Shown here: piece after piece, positions 31,399 through 39,771 of the stretch
How positions within the stretch are numbered: position 1 is the first letter of the stretch
Layout of the letters: every line of letters starts with the position of its first letter
From: a virus
Strand: one strand, 5' to 3'
IMG/VR virus record: IMGVR_UViG_3300027985_001623
Span: 1 to 64,000 of that record
DNA length: 64,000 nucleotides
Program-made: the position numbers and the translations under genes
The notes under the pieces: model-generated
Seen by the model: the letters and a program-made list of their open reading frames with translations, nothing else
Databases searched by the model: none
Told to the model about the DNA's origin: nothing

Positions 31399-32255
31399 CG
31401 CTTCACGAGTTGCATCGCCGTTACGGCGCCTAAAAGGGTTTGCGATCGAGATGTGAGCTCAGGCAAAGCGACGCCGAGGAGTTCTGCGTACCGGGCGATT
31501 TTCTTTTGTAGCGCTTCCATGTGGCGGACGTTCGCGTTGACTCCCTTTGTCGAGAACTCGTCTCGCTCCATGAGCCAACTCTCCAAAGCGTCCATCTCCA
31601 TTGAAGCTTCACGAGTAATGGCCGCCAAGATAGCCTCAACAGCGTCATCGCTGCGCATCGCAGGAATTGAGCTGCACCGATGTGCGCTCACCATGTGCAA
31701 TGCACTAACGATAGTGCGCCACATTTGAAGCGGCTCCCCTGCTGGAATAAAGTAGAACCCTCCACGCTCGCGCAAAGCAACGGCATCGACATGTTTGCTC
31801 ACCATGTCGAGCAACCAAGTTGACACATCTACAGATATTAGTGACTGACGATAGTGCTCGACAGCCTCACCAATTTGTTGAGCTAACGGCATGTCGGCCG
31901 TGGTGAGAGGAGTCACTGTAATTTGCTTATTGTCCCCCTCACCGACCACACGAACCCGCACGTTGGAAGTCCATGAAAGCTTGTTGTCGTCACCGAGCGT
32001 TTCGGTGACAAACTCGTAGTCGCCGCGCCCTGTCGCGGACCGAACCATGTGCCGCTTGCTTGTGATCGGATCTTTTGCCGCCCGGTGAGCGACGGTCTCA
32101 AGGCGCGGGAGGCTCGGCGCCCACTTCTCCGGCAAGCCATGATTGACCACGGAGTCCACCAGTTTCGCGTGATCGACCTGGCCAGTCAGTGACCACCACA
32201 CTATGGCGCCGGCTTCGGCGGAATCTTCTTCGATTGCAATGATTGGCACGTTCAT
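31395..32255 (-). CDS. Hypothetical protein, first gene after a strong promoter candidate
   Basis: 286 residues (MNVPIIAIEEDSAEAGAIVWWSL) with GGAAGGG before the ATG. N-terminal alpha/beta domain, a central block VALRERGGFYFIPAGEPLQMWRTIVSALHMV, and a long charged C-terminal helix (EKKIARYAELLG-type). The layout resembles phage and plasmid proteins of unknown function that carry a (G)FYFVP block. It overlaps the sigma-like gene by four bases and heads that operon. Confidence 0.65.
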   Translation of the reverse strand: MNVPIIAIEEDSAEAGAIVWWSLTGQVDHAKLVDSVVNHGLPEKWAPSLPRLETVAHRAAKDPITSKRHMVRSATGRGDYEFVTETLGDDNKLSWTSNVRVRVVGEGDNKQITVTPLTTADMPLAQQIGEAVEHYRQSLISVDVSTWLLDMVSKHVDAVALRERGGFYFIPAGEPLQMWRTIVSALHMVSAHRCSSIPAMRSDDAVEAILAAITREASMEMDALESWLMERDEFSTKGVNANVRHMEALQKKIARYAELLGVALPELTSRSQTLLGAVTAMQLVKR

Positions 32256-32280
32256 CTTGAACCCTTCCGGGGGCGCTTAG

Positions 32281-32309
32281 AATATACCAAATCAGCTTTA
32301 TTGGTGCAA
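32281..32309 (-). promoter_or_regulatory. Strong promoter candidate TTGCAC-N17-TATATT
   Basis: Minus strand TTGCAC (32309-32304), 17-base spacer, TATATT (32286-32281), then a ~25-base leader with a GGAAGGG ribosome site. It is the best-looking promoter of the TTGCAC set, and an A/T block (TAAAATAAG) lies directly upstream. Confidence 0.65.
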
Positions 32310-32329
32310 CTTATTTTACACGCGCAATA

Positions 32330-32356
32330 CGCTTAGTGCGCTTAGTGCGCTCAGTC
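32330..32356 (+). repeat. Three 9-bp direct repeats at the resolvase 3' end
   Basis: CGCTTAGTG occurs twice in tandem, then a degenerate copy CGCTCAGTC overlapping the resolvase stop codon. They lie ~20 bases upstream of the -35 box of the adjacent promoter, a position suited to an activator or repressor site. Confidence 0.5.
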
Positions 32357-32974
32357 GCCTTCAACGAGGCTCTTTTTCGAACCTTTTTTCTTGCCTCGTG
32401 GCTTCTTCGTAAGGACCAAATCGGGGTCATTTGTGACGCGCTCGCATTTCGCCATAACAGCCGCGACAGTCTTTGCGCCTCGGTTACTCTCAACTTCCCA
32501 GGCCAGCCGAGCAAGCCCATAGGCGTCGCAAACATCGTTATTCGGAGCCTCAAATCCCCACCGCTTAAATGTGTGGAGCAACATGTTCTCTTTTTTAGCC
32601 GAGCCGGAACCGGTCACAAAACTTTTTAGGGTCGTCGGCGGGACGATAAGTGGATCCAGTCCCTCTTTGTAAAGAAGCCATTTCAAGTGGCCGCCAAGCT
32701 CCCCCATCTTTTCACGATTGTTCATCGATGAGAACGCGTACCCCTCCATCGCAATCGAGGTGGGCTGTTCTCGGCGAATAAATTCAAGCGCATCATTGCC
32801 AAGACAATCAAGGCGCTCGTAAAGTGACACCCCTTCGTTCGGTGCAGACGTGCTCCGCGTTGTCCGAGTTTCTTCTTCGAACGTCTCGCCGTTGATCCAA
32901 TACGTGACCAACGCGAGACCAGTCCAACTTGCATCGATTCCGAGTGCTTTTTTCAACACACCAAATCGTAACAC
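32351..32974 (-). CDS. RuvC-like Holliday junction resolvase
   Basis: Up to 207 residues from a GTG (32974; a second GTG at 32959 is possible). RNase H-fold motifs: ALGIDASWTGLAL (first Asp), SIAMEGYAFSSMNNREKMGEL (Glu), IVPPTTLKSFVTGSGSAKKENM, and NDVCDAYGLARLAWEVE (final Asp). It resolves junctions produced by RecA-mediated exchange and may debranch DNA before packaging. The C-terminus is a Lys-rich tail (KKPRGKKKGSKK). Confidence 0.85.
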   Translation of the reverse strand: MLRFGVLKKALGIDASWTGLALVTYWINGETFEEETRTTRSTSAPNEGVSLYERLDCLGNDALEFIRREQPTSIAMEGYAFSSMNNREKMGELGGHLKWLLYKEGLDPLIVPPTTLKSFVTGSGSAKKENMLLHTFKRWGFEAPNNDVCDAYGLARLAWEVESNRGAKTVAAVMAKCERVTNDPDLVLTKKPRGKKKGSKKSLVEGD

Positions 32975-32975
32975 G

Positions 32976-33374
32976 TTAGGGAGCGATCGTCACGTTAGGC
33001 GTAAGGCGAACAGTGCCTGGCGCCACGATCTGATACTTGCGAGACCCGACAGTCAGCCAAACGTCAAAAACCAAGCGTCCCGCACAAAATCTCTGCGTAT
33101 CGCTGGAGTCGATTACAAACGTCGCTTTCCCACTCGAAAAAGTACCAATCTTGCGCAACATCGCCATGGGTGTCGGGCCGGGTGCGGCAATGGTCAACGT
33201 TGGTGCGGACCCTGTCGTTACCGCTTGTGCCGTTGGGTAGACCACGCAAACTTCGATCGTGGTGTCGCTAAGTCGTGGGAACTGAATCTCACGTGCAGTG
33301 TGCGGGTCGACCAGCGGTGAAAACTTGGCCCCATTCGCGACGACACCTTGCAGCCGGATGAACTGGGACGACAT
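32976..33374 (-). CDS. Beta-rich protein, possible virion component
   Basis: 132 residues (MSSQFIRLQGVVANGAKFSPLVDP). Almost all beta strand and Thr/Val/Pro-rich (TTIEVCVVYPTAQAVTTGSAPTLTIAAPGP, FDVWLTVGSRKYQIVAPGTVRL), like the N-terminal beta-sandwich of baseplate or fibre proteins. It follows the lysis-type genes with a four-base gap. No precise family. Confidence 0.6.
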   Translation of the reverse strand: MSSQFIRLQGVVANGAKFSPLVDPHTAREIQFPRLSDTTIEVCVVYPTAQAVTTGSAPTLTIAAPGPTPMAMLRKIGTFSSGKATFVIDSSDTQRFCAGRLVFDVWLTVGSRKYQIVAPGTVRLTPNVTIAP

Positions 33375-33378
33375 AGAG

Positions 33379-34161
33379 TCAGCCTAGCACGACTCCACGC
33401 AGCTTCGTGCGACTGAGCGGATGGGACTTTGAAACGACCTGCGCGGCCGTGAACTCAGGTGGAATGGTGCGTGCGTTTTCGAGCCAAACTCGGTACCCCC
33501 CGGCTGGCCGAACCTCGCGAAGCGTGTTGTACCCGTGCGGGCCGATCGACCCAGGGGTGGTGAGCTCTCCGGCCCAATCATAGCGCCCGCCGTTTCGCCA
33601 GTAGATAGCCTGCAACTCTGGATCGGCACCCAAATCTTCGCGAAAATACGAGGGGCGCACGAAGTTGGCCATCCTCCAAGTTGTCGTTCCGACCTCAACT
33701 GCATAGTGCGTCTGGACTGGGTCAGCGATCTCAACCGCAATTTCGACCCCCGCACGACTCAAAAGCGGATGGGGTTTCCAGTAATCCAAAAGCGGATCCA
33801 CAATGGCCTCCACGAGTTCGTGGGATGCTAGCTCTGCTACGGAACTCGTCCCTGAATTGAACCCCGTGGCCTTTCCAACGAACACGCGTGCGGCGGGTTT
33901 GCCTTTAAGTGGGTCGAAATAGTGGTACGCCGAGCCGGAATCCTTGATGCCGTGTCCGTCCACGAAAAAGATTGGCATCGCTCCCGGCGGAACCTTCGAC
34001 GTGCGCGCGACAACGTCAACCGCGGGTGCAGGCAGCCCCCAAGATAGCGCGCAGTGCTGTCCGCTGATCTCCAGCGCTTTCGCGAGGAGATAAAGATCAG
34101 AATCCCGCACAAGCGACGTGCGCGAGACCAACACCACTTGGAGAGGATCACCGCTCAACAC
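33379..34161 (-). CDS. Putative zincin-like protein (HExxE) next to lysis genes
   Basis: 260 residues from a GTG at 34161 nine bases after GAGG; an upstream TTG at 34209 would overlap the previous gene more. The central motif SVAELASHELVEAIVDPLLDYW (HExxE followed by a conserved Asp-Pro) is typical of a family of putative phage and bacterial metallopeptidases. PIFFVDGHGIKDSGSAYHYFD precedes it. Either a peptidase that helps degrade the envelope or a virion protein; no signal peptide is seen. Confidence 0.6.
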   Translation of the reverse strand: MLSGDPLQVVLVSRTSLVRDSDLYLLAKALEISGQHCALSWGLPAPAVDVVARTSKVPPGAMPIFFVDGHGIKDSGSAYHYFDPLKGKPAARVFVGKATGFNSGTSSVAELASHELVEAIVDPLLDYWKPHPLLSRAGVEIAVEIADPVQTHYAVEVGTTTWRMANFVRPSYFREDLGADPELQAIYWRNGGRYDWAGELTTPGSIGPHGYNTLREVRPAGGYRVWLENARTIPPEFTAAQVVSKSHPLSRTKLRGVVLG

Positions 34162-34711
34162 GTGTGCCAACCTCGTCCAAAAAGGCTGTCGCTCGCTGCA
34201 CTCCCTCAACGCGCTCGGGGGAAGCTGCGGCTCCTGGGGCCATCCAATCGGAACGTAGGCGCTCCACGGCGCACACCACCGTGGTAGTGCCGTGGACCCG
34301 TGCGAGGTTCTCCAACTCGGTACGAACCGCCCCCTTGTTCAGCAACACCTCGCTGACGGATCCGATAATGTCCTCGATGCCTGGACCACATCTGGCCAGC
34401 TCCGGCCAGTTGACCTTCGTCATGCCCGTGTGGCACGCCGAAAAAGTAGCGGCCAACAACAAAACAATACCGTTGAGCGTGGAATTTGACCCGCTGGTCG
34501 GCTTTGCCGGGGAAGTCTTCACCGAAATCGTGGATTGCCCGTTTGGGGCAATCCGCCCAGTTGTGTTGCGGATATCACCAGCCAGCCGAGCGAATGCGGC
34601 GGTCACCCGCCAGTGCTGAGGCAAAGTCGCTGACAACAACGTGAAAAGCACGTAGGCAGCGCCAAGTGCTTGCAGAATCTCAGTCCCGCTCGGGAATGTG
34701 GAGAAGTCCAT
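34148..34711 (-). CDS. Membrane protein with two hydrophobic segments, lysis candidate
   Basis: 187 residues. First hydrophobic segment ~11-30 (EILQALGAAYVLFTLLSATL). A second at ~79-92 (LNGIVLLLAATFSAC) ends in Cys93 and looks like a lipobox within the chain, but no start codon precedes it closely. The rest is soluble and helical. A two-span holin or spanin-like protein is possible, given the neighbours. Overlaps the HExxE gene. Confidence 0.6.
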   Translation of the reverse strand: MDFSTFPSGTEILQALGAAYVLFTLLSATLPQHWRVTAAFARLAGDIRNTTGRIAPNGQSTISVKTSPAKPTSGSNSTLNGIVLLLAATFSACHTGMTKVNWPELARCGPGIEDIIGSVSEVLLNKGAVRTELENLARVHGTTTVVCAVERLRSDWMAPGAAASPERVEGVQRATAFLDEVGTRVER

Positions 34712-34825
34712 ACCCAGAACATTACAACGAATTACAGCGTTTCAAGGGTAAAATAACGCGATGTAGCGAAAATAAAACGGAGACATTACAGTGTCCCTGT
34801 AATGTTTTCCCTGTAGCGAAAATTA
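34712..34825. promoter_or_regulatory. Repeat-rich control region in the lysis cassette
   Basis: ACATTACAG (34783-34791) faces CTGTAATGT (34797-34805) as a perfect 9-bp inverted repeat. Direct repeats TGTAGCGAAAAT lie on both sides (34762-34773 and 34812-34823), and further ATTACA copies are at 34721 and 34731. It could be a terminator for the upstream gene or an operator for the membrane-protein gene. Confidence 0.5.
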
Positions 34826-35065
34826 CTAGCGTGCGCACGATTGCGTCGACTCTTTGTGGATCGTACGCGAGGTCGCGGCCCGGCGCTCGCAACGCCGAAC
34901 TAGGTTGTGGAGCTCCGCCACATGGGACTCTTGGGCCGACGCCTCAGAACGAAGGAGGTTTAAGTTTCGCGAAACTTTGGCGTCTAGCGCCTGCATTCGC
35001 TGCCGACGTTGGCGACAGATCCCAAGAAAAACAAGAACACGGTGGAAGAAAGCGTTAATCGTCAT
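34826..35065 (-). CDS. Small membrane/coiled-coil protein, lysis candidate
   Basis: 79 residues from MTINAFFHRVLVFLGIC (ATG behind GGTGA; an ATG at 35077 is an alternative). Short N-terminal hydrophobic segment, then a basic coiled coil (RRQRMQALDAKVSRNLNLLRSEASAQESHVAELHNLV). The layout, one membrane anchor plus coiled coil, is that of small i-spanins or accessory holins. It overlaps the holin-like gene by 11 bases. Confidence 0.5.
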   Translation of the reverse strand: MTINAFFHRVLVFLGICRQRRQRMQALDAKVSRNLNLLRSEASAQESHVAELHNLVRRCERRAATSRTIHKESTQSCAR

Positions 35066-35309
35066 GTTTTTCACCATCTTTGAGCGCGCCGGAGCGTGCT
35101 AAGGCCTGTTCGAGACTTGAAACCGCAACGCTATGGTTGCGCACGACCTCGATTACGCGTGCTGACGCTTCGGTCAGATACGCTTCAAATTTACGTTGCG
35201 TGGTTCGTCGTTCACGTCGTTCGATAAAATAGAGAGCTATGAACACGCTTGACATGGCGTGAGCGCCATAGATTTGTAAAAAGGACGCGAGGCTCTCTAG
35301 GTTTTCCAT
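35055..35309 (-). CDS. Holin candidate
   Basis: 84 residues. An N-terminal transmembrane helix (~9-30: FLQIYGAHAMSSVFIALYFI) is followed at once by a charged coil (ERRERRTTQRKFEAYLTEASARVIEVVRNHSVAVSSLEQAL) and an acidic tail, the design of BhlA/UviB-type single-span holins. It would permit endolysin release. First gene of the lysis group, about 100 bases from the fibre genes. Confidence 0.6.
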   Translation of the reverse strand: MENLESLASFLQIYGAHAMSSVFIALYFIERRERRTTQRKFEAYLTEASARVIEVVRNHSVAVSSLEQALARSGALKDGEKHDD

Positions 35310-35408
35310 GTTTACGTCACATTAAAAAGGATCCGTGGATACGTGAGCTCCGCCAAGATCTCAATCGGAACGGGTTCTTGTCGTCGAAGTGTCATCAATC
35401 GCTGCGTT

Positions 35409-36245
35409 TCACGGGAACACCGTGAGTGTCATGATTGAACCGGCCATCAGTGTCGCATCCTGCCCCGACGACGCCGCGGCCCAGATGACCTCCATATTTC
35501 CACCAGATGCGTGGGCTGTGAACATGGCCTCGTAGACAGTGATTCTATCGCTGTTGGATGTCGGGATATTCCCAGAGGTCGCGCATACTGTATTGTTTCT
35601 GTCCTCGTTCGCTAAACTAGTCGTACCTGAGGCGCGACTAGTCACATGAAACGTAGCATCGGCCCAAAGATCGGCCGGAGTGTTCGCGCAGTTTATTCCG
35701 ATGCGGCCGGCCGCATGGCCCCCTGTCAAAACCCGATGAACCGCCCTGATCCTGACTCGATGGCGCTTCCCGGCAGTGAGGGGAATCGCGTCCCAACCAG
35801 TGACCGCAGCTGCCGTTGTGCTCGACCGGTTGAAGTTCGATGCGAGTCGATACGATGTTTCGACCGCACCGGATGCGGCGGCAGGTGTGGTCCAACCGTA
35901 CCCTCCGGCTGGTAGTCGCGTCCAGACTTGGCTGGCCGTCCCACCAACCGCAGGCGAATCCGCAGGAGGGTCAAGCCCATCATGCGCAGCGACAATTGCA
36001 TCGAGAGCCGAGGTCTCTGGCGCCGTCAGCGGCCCACTTCCTTCGAATTCAAACGCCCATGTGCGACCGGTTGGATCGTCAACATCAGGGATGCTCCCTG
36101 TCCCTTTATTGGCGACTCGCACCATCTCGATATTCGTCGTTATCGCCGCGTCCGCCGCGACAGTATCGATGAGCTTACGTGGCTTTATCGTGTTTCCGCC
36201 TTTTCCAACGAATGCTGTCTCTGGGTAGATAACTTGGAACGTCAT
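35409..36245 (-). CDS. Virion protein, probable fibre tip or decoration
   Basis: 278 residues from MTFQVIYPETAFVGKGGNTIKPR, AGGA before the ATG. Beta- and Gly/Thr/Ala-rich, with a Pro-Pro rich central hinge (GLDPPADSPAVGGTASQ) and a C-terminal beta-sandwich-like half (YRLASNFNRSSTTAAAVTGWDAIPL, ending MAGSIMTLTVFP) similar in style to the C-terminal domain of the large fibre gene just upstream. Likely a receptor-binding or fibre-associated protein. Confidence 0.6.
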   Translation of the reverse strand: MTFQVIYPETAFVGKGGNTIKPRKLIDTVAADAAITTNIEMVRVANKGTGSIPDVDDPTGRTWAFEFEGSGPLTAPETSALDAIVAAHDGLDPPADSPAVGGTASQVWTRLPAGGYGWTTPAAASGAVETSYRLASNFNRSSTTAAAVTGWDAIPLTAGKRHRVRIRAVHRVLTGGHAAGRIGINCANTPADLWADATFHVTSRASGTTSLANEDRNNTVCATSGNIPTSNSDRITVYEAMFTAHASGGNMEVIWAAASSGQDATLMAGSIMTLTVFP

Positions 36246-36246
36246 A

Positions 36247-39200
36247 TTATCCTGCAACGTGGTGAATTGACAAAGTGGTCATGTTTGCGATTGTGTTTGG
36301 GGAACCGCCAAAATTCGTCACGTACATCCGAAGTTGATCGTTTACGGCGAACGTGTAAAACCCCTCAGCGGACATTGTCGTGTAGTTATCGGTTGCCTGC
36401 TCGGCGGAGCTGCGTTGCCCCTGAATAACTGTCGTAAAAGAACCGCCGACTCCTCGCATGAGTTCCATCAGGATGGAACCAACTCCGGATGTTGACGCGA
36501 AGAAGCTCAAGTTCCCGAGCATTCTTACAGTGCAGGCGCGCGTGAAAAGCCACGTTCCTGCACCATCGAATGTTAAGTAATCTGAGTTCGCTGCGACAGT
36601 CGCAAGGTCGAATCCAATGTAGTTCGACCCCGTGATGAGAGCCCCCGTCGTCCTCTTTGCAGCCGCCAGAGTGTTGATCCCAATCTCGATCCACGGAGAA
36701 TTCGCGGATGATGCCGACCGCAACTGATAAACTCTCGAAGACGTCCCGTTATCCCGGTAGTAAAGCGCGCCGGGGAGGGCTGTTATAAGCCCATTGGGGT
36801 TTCGCGTCCCCGAGTACTGCTGCGTCAGCGCCCCATTCGACCCAGTTGCCTCCAGTGACGCTACGAGCCCCGTGTCTCCGACCGTCGATGAAATGAGTGT
36901 TGAGCCGGAGTCTTCGACGACAAGGCTGGAGCCCTGAAGAGTTAGGCCGCCCGTACCGTCCGATCGTGGGACGCGATTGTCAACCGTTCCGACTGAACCG
37001 CCGATCGTGCCAGATCCCCCACCACCACCACCGCCAACCGTGAACTGTGATCCGAACTTGCCAGCACTGCGAAATACAGCATTTACTGAATTGAGCTGCG
37101 TAGTTCCCTGTTTTACGATCAGGTATGTACAAAGCGCGAATCCGGCTAGGAACGGGTCAGTGGCGAATATGGCATCCGCTATACCGGATATCGCCTCGGC
37201 CGAGCTATTGTAGACGTTTTGCCCGTAGTGCACCCGGATCGTCTGTGAGCTGGACTCATGATAGATCCGCTGCACCGTCCATTTGTTGACCGGCACCGCA
37301 GCTAATGTCCCGGTCCCATCGTCGTAATTATCTGGGTCGATGCTTGTCACTGGAACAGTAATAGCGAACCCACTTGGCTCCCCAGGATCCCTGCGAAGAT
37401 ACCCCCAGGTCACTGGGCTAATCAACGGATCGATTCCGAGTGAGCGTTGCGTTCGATCAATGTCATAATTGACGCCGTAAGCCCACGTTTCGCCAGCGGA
37501 CTTTGACATCTCTAGCGTTGTACCGGCCCCAACCCATGAGAACGCGTTCCCTGAGACATTTATCGCCCCAAAGATCCCAGCGAACTGAGCAAACTCGCCC
37601 CCAAAATCGTAGGAAGCGTAAGTAAAAACCACGAAATCTGAAATCGATGTACCGTTCGGATGCGCAACGCGTCCGAGCACAATGAGCGAACGCTTCTGTG
37701 CCTCAGTAAACGCAACATCGCTTTGAACAACGGATCCGGCAGAATCAATCGCAATCCAAGTTGTCGATCGAGTCGCCAAGTAGGTCAAGGTGATCGCCGT
37801 TAGTCCGGACCATTCAACTCTCGTTACTGTCGGAAGCGGGGCAGTCGCCGATACAATCCACCCGAACCCGTCACTGAGATCAAACTTCGCGGGGTCAGCA
37901 TTGATACTGAAAACGCCGCCCTGGTACACACCAGTCGACTGGAAATATTGGAAATCATTGACATACGCGAGGATGTTCGCGCCCTGCCGAACACGGACAT
38001 CGGTCGGGGGTATCCAAAGCGCTTGCGCTGGAACTACAGCAGAGTTAGTTGCTGTCAATGCGAGTTGAAGCGAGGACAAAAGCGCTCGACCCTGGTTGTC
38101 CCAGTAATAAGTGCCCCCTGTAGCAACCCGAACCCCGTCTAAAGTTGACCCGTCGACAATAACGTCAGCATTATTTCGAGTAGCGCGAATCCAGTAATAC
38201 CCACCAGCGCCCGGCACCCATGATGTGAGTTCATCCGGTGCCCACATAACGACAGTCTGATCGATGTCAGTAATATAGGATAGCGCCGTGAAAGTCGCCC
38301 ACGTACCGACACCGGTAGAGTAGTGAAAACTAAGCTCCAACCCCTGCCCAGGTGGAACCACCCCGAAATCAAAATGGACACTTGAGAACTGCGTGGAATG
38401 TCCAACGTAAACAGGGTCTGCTGTCGTTGGCCACGTTGCCACACTACCCCCACCCCCGCTAGACAAAGCAACCGTCTGGTCAACCGCGCCCGGATCAACT
38501 AAGACTTGAGTTGCGTTCGTACGACTGCCATGCGTTACGCGAGCAACCCCCACATTCCCACTTGCCGCAATAGCTGAAGCCTTAACAGTGGTCCCTGTAT
38601 TGCCGAGTGCCATTGCGGCCACCGACGCCGCGCCAGCTGCGGCTGCGGTCTGGAGCTCCATAACTAGAGCACCGTAGACACCGCCCCGTAAAATGTCAAA
38701 CGTGTCGACAACAAGCTTTAGAAACTTGCCCCGCGTGTAACCATTCAAGCCGTGAGTTGCGCCTACAGAAATTAGGCCATCGGTTACCGTGTCCGAGTAG
38801 ATGCCAAGGCGCGCCAAATTGTTGAGAAAACCGAGATCGGATAAAGTTACAGCACTACCTTGCGCATTGTTGCCAAGTGTTCCGTTAGTCCGAACCAGCG
38901 CATTGTCAGTACTCCCCAGAGTACCAATGATGCCTTGAGGAACGGTTTCAAGGCGGTAACGTTGCGCTGTCTGGTCGTAAAATAAGATCACCGCCGAAAG
39001 CGGGGCTACAACATAATCAGCTAAATTAGGGCAGATTACTCGGCTAACAGGAGTGGACGCCAAAGATTGATGAGCAATCGTGATGTTCCCACCTGTATCG
39101 GTGTTAAAGAACACTTTAGTGAGCGTGATTGGCACACCAAAACCAGTGATAATCTGGTTCCCGATAGTCCCCTGCAAAATGTGCGTCGCAACATCAAAAT

Positions 39201-39768
39201 CCGTGGGGGTGTAGTCGTCTTCTTGGCTTGCAAGCGTCGTTGGCGTAATAACAACGGGAGACCCTCCACTTCCCGGAGTCAATGCGTCAAGCTTTTCAAG
39301 CGCCTGATAAAGGAGCTTCCTTGACGCATTATTGTCGCCATCCCAGCCGAAGGGTTGGCCACCCAAGTTCATCTCGTCTGGCTTCCCTCCCGCTCCAGTT
39401 AGAGGGAGCGGGTCCGGATTTCGCTGGTACGGAGGGGCGATAAGACCCAAGGGAAATGGGACCGCGAAACACCGGATATCCGTTTCCGTGTCCGTCACCA
39501 CCGTACCCGCAACCGTCAGACGAAGTCTATACGTCCCCGCCACATCGGGAGTAAACGCAAACGTCGTTGTTGGTCCGGGGCCCTGCACCGTGAGCGGTAC
39601 TGCGCTTCCTGGCGGCACATAGAGCATTTCGTACTTCCAAGAAATAACGCCCGTGTCATCACCGTTAGAAACAGTGCACGCGCCGTCAGTAAGCGTGCCG
39701 ACCACTCCCTCGCCAGCCAAGCCAGAGTTGGGCCCCTGAATGAATCGAATTAGTGCTTGTACGGCCAT
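36247..39768 (-). CDS. Large tail fibre protein
   Basis: 1,173 residues, the longest gene here. The N-terminus (to ~120) is an Ig/PKD-like beta domain (TTTFAFTPDVAGTYRLRLTVAG). There follow repeats of the shaft phrase G(T)xDNxxxRxxGTxGxxxQGS (residues ~290 and ~960), a Gly-rich hinge (GGGGGGGSGTIGGS), and a C-terminal beta domain (ITGSNYIGFDLATVAANSDYL... to MTTLSIHHVAG) that probably binds the host surface. It lies downstream of the baseplate genes, the usual fibre position. Confidence 0.75.
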   Translation of the reverse strand: MAVQALIRFIQGPNSGLAGEGVVGTLTDGACTVSNGDDTGVISWKYEMLYVPPGSAVPLTVQGPGPTTTFAFTPDVAGTYRLRLTVAGTVVTDTETDIRCFAVPFPLGLIAPPYQRNPDPLPLTGAGGKPDEMNLGGQPFGWDGDNNASRKLLYQALEKLDALTPGSGGSPVVITPTTLASQEDDYTPTDFDVATHILQGTIGNQIITGFGVPITLTKVFFNTDTGGNITIAHQSLASTPVSRVICPNLADYVVAPLSAVILFYDQTAQRYRLETVPQGIIGTLGSTDNALVRTNGTLGNNAQGSAVTLSDLGFLNNLARLGIYSDTVTDGLISVGATHGLNGYTRGKFLKLVVDTFDILRGGVYGALVMELQTAAAAGAASVAAMALGNTGTTVKASAIAASGNVGVARVTHGSRTNATQVLVDPGAVDQTVALSSGGGGSVATWPTTADPVYVGHSTQFSSVHFDFGVVPPGQGLELSFHYSTGVGTWATFTALSYITDIDQTVVMWAPDELTSWVPGAGGYYWIRATRNNADVIVDGSTLDGVRVATGGTYYWDNQGRALLSSLQLALTATNSAVVPAQALWIPPTDVRVRQGANILAYVNDFQYFQSTGVYQGGVFSINADPAKFDLSDGFGWIVSATAPLPTVTRVEWSGLTAITLTYLATRSTTWIAIDSAGSVVQSDVAFTEAQKRSLIVLGRVAHPNGTSISDFVVFTYASYDFGGEFAQFAGIFGAINVSGNAFSWVGAGTTLEMSKSAGETWAYGVNYDIDRTQRSLGIDPLISPVTWGYLRRDPGEPSGFAITVPVTSIDPDNYDDGTGTLAAVPVNKWTVQRIYHESSSQTIRVHYGQNVYNSSAEAISGIADAIFATDPFLAGFALCTYLIVKQGTTQLNSVNAVFRSAGKFGSQFTVGGGGGGGSGTIGGSVGTVDNRVPRSDGTGGLTLQGSSLVVEDSGSTLISSTVGDTGLVASLEATGSNGALTQQYSGTRNPNGLITALPGALYYRDNGTSSRVYQLRSASSANSPWIEIGINTLAAAKRTTGALITGSNYIGFDLATVAANSDYLTFDGAGTWLFTRACTVRMLGNLSFFASTSGVGSILMELMRGVGGSFTTVIQGQRSSAEQATDNYTTMSAEGFYTFAVNDQLRMYVTNFGGSPNTIANMTTLSIHHVAG

Positions 39769-39771
39769 GTT

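Noticed and set aside
35646-36428. Plus-strand open frames opposite the fibre genes
   Set aside because: Antisense to beta-rich virion genes with clear starts and ribosome sites; no signal of their own.
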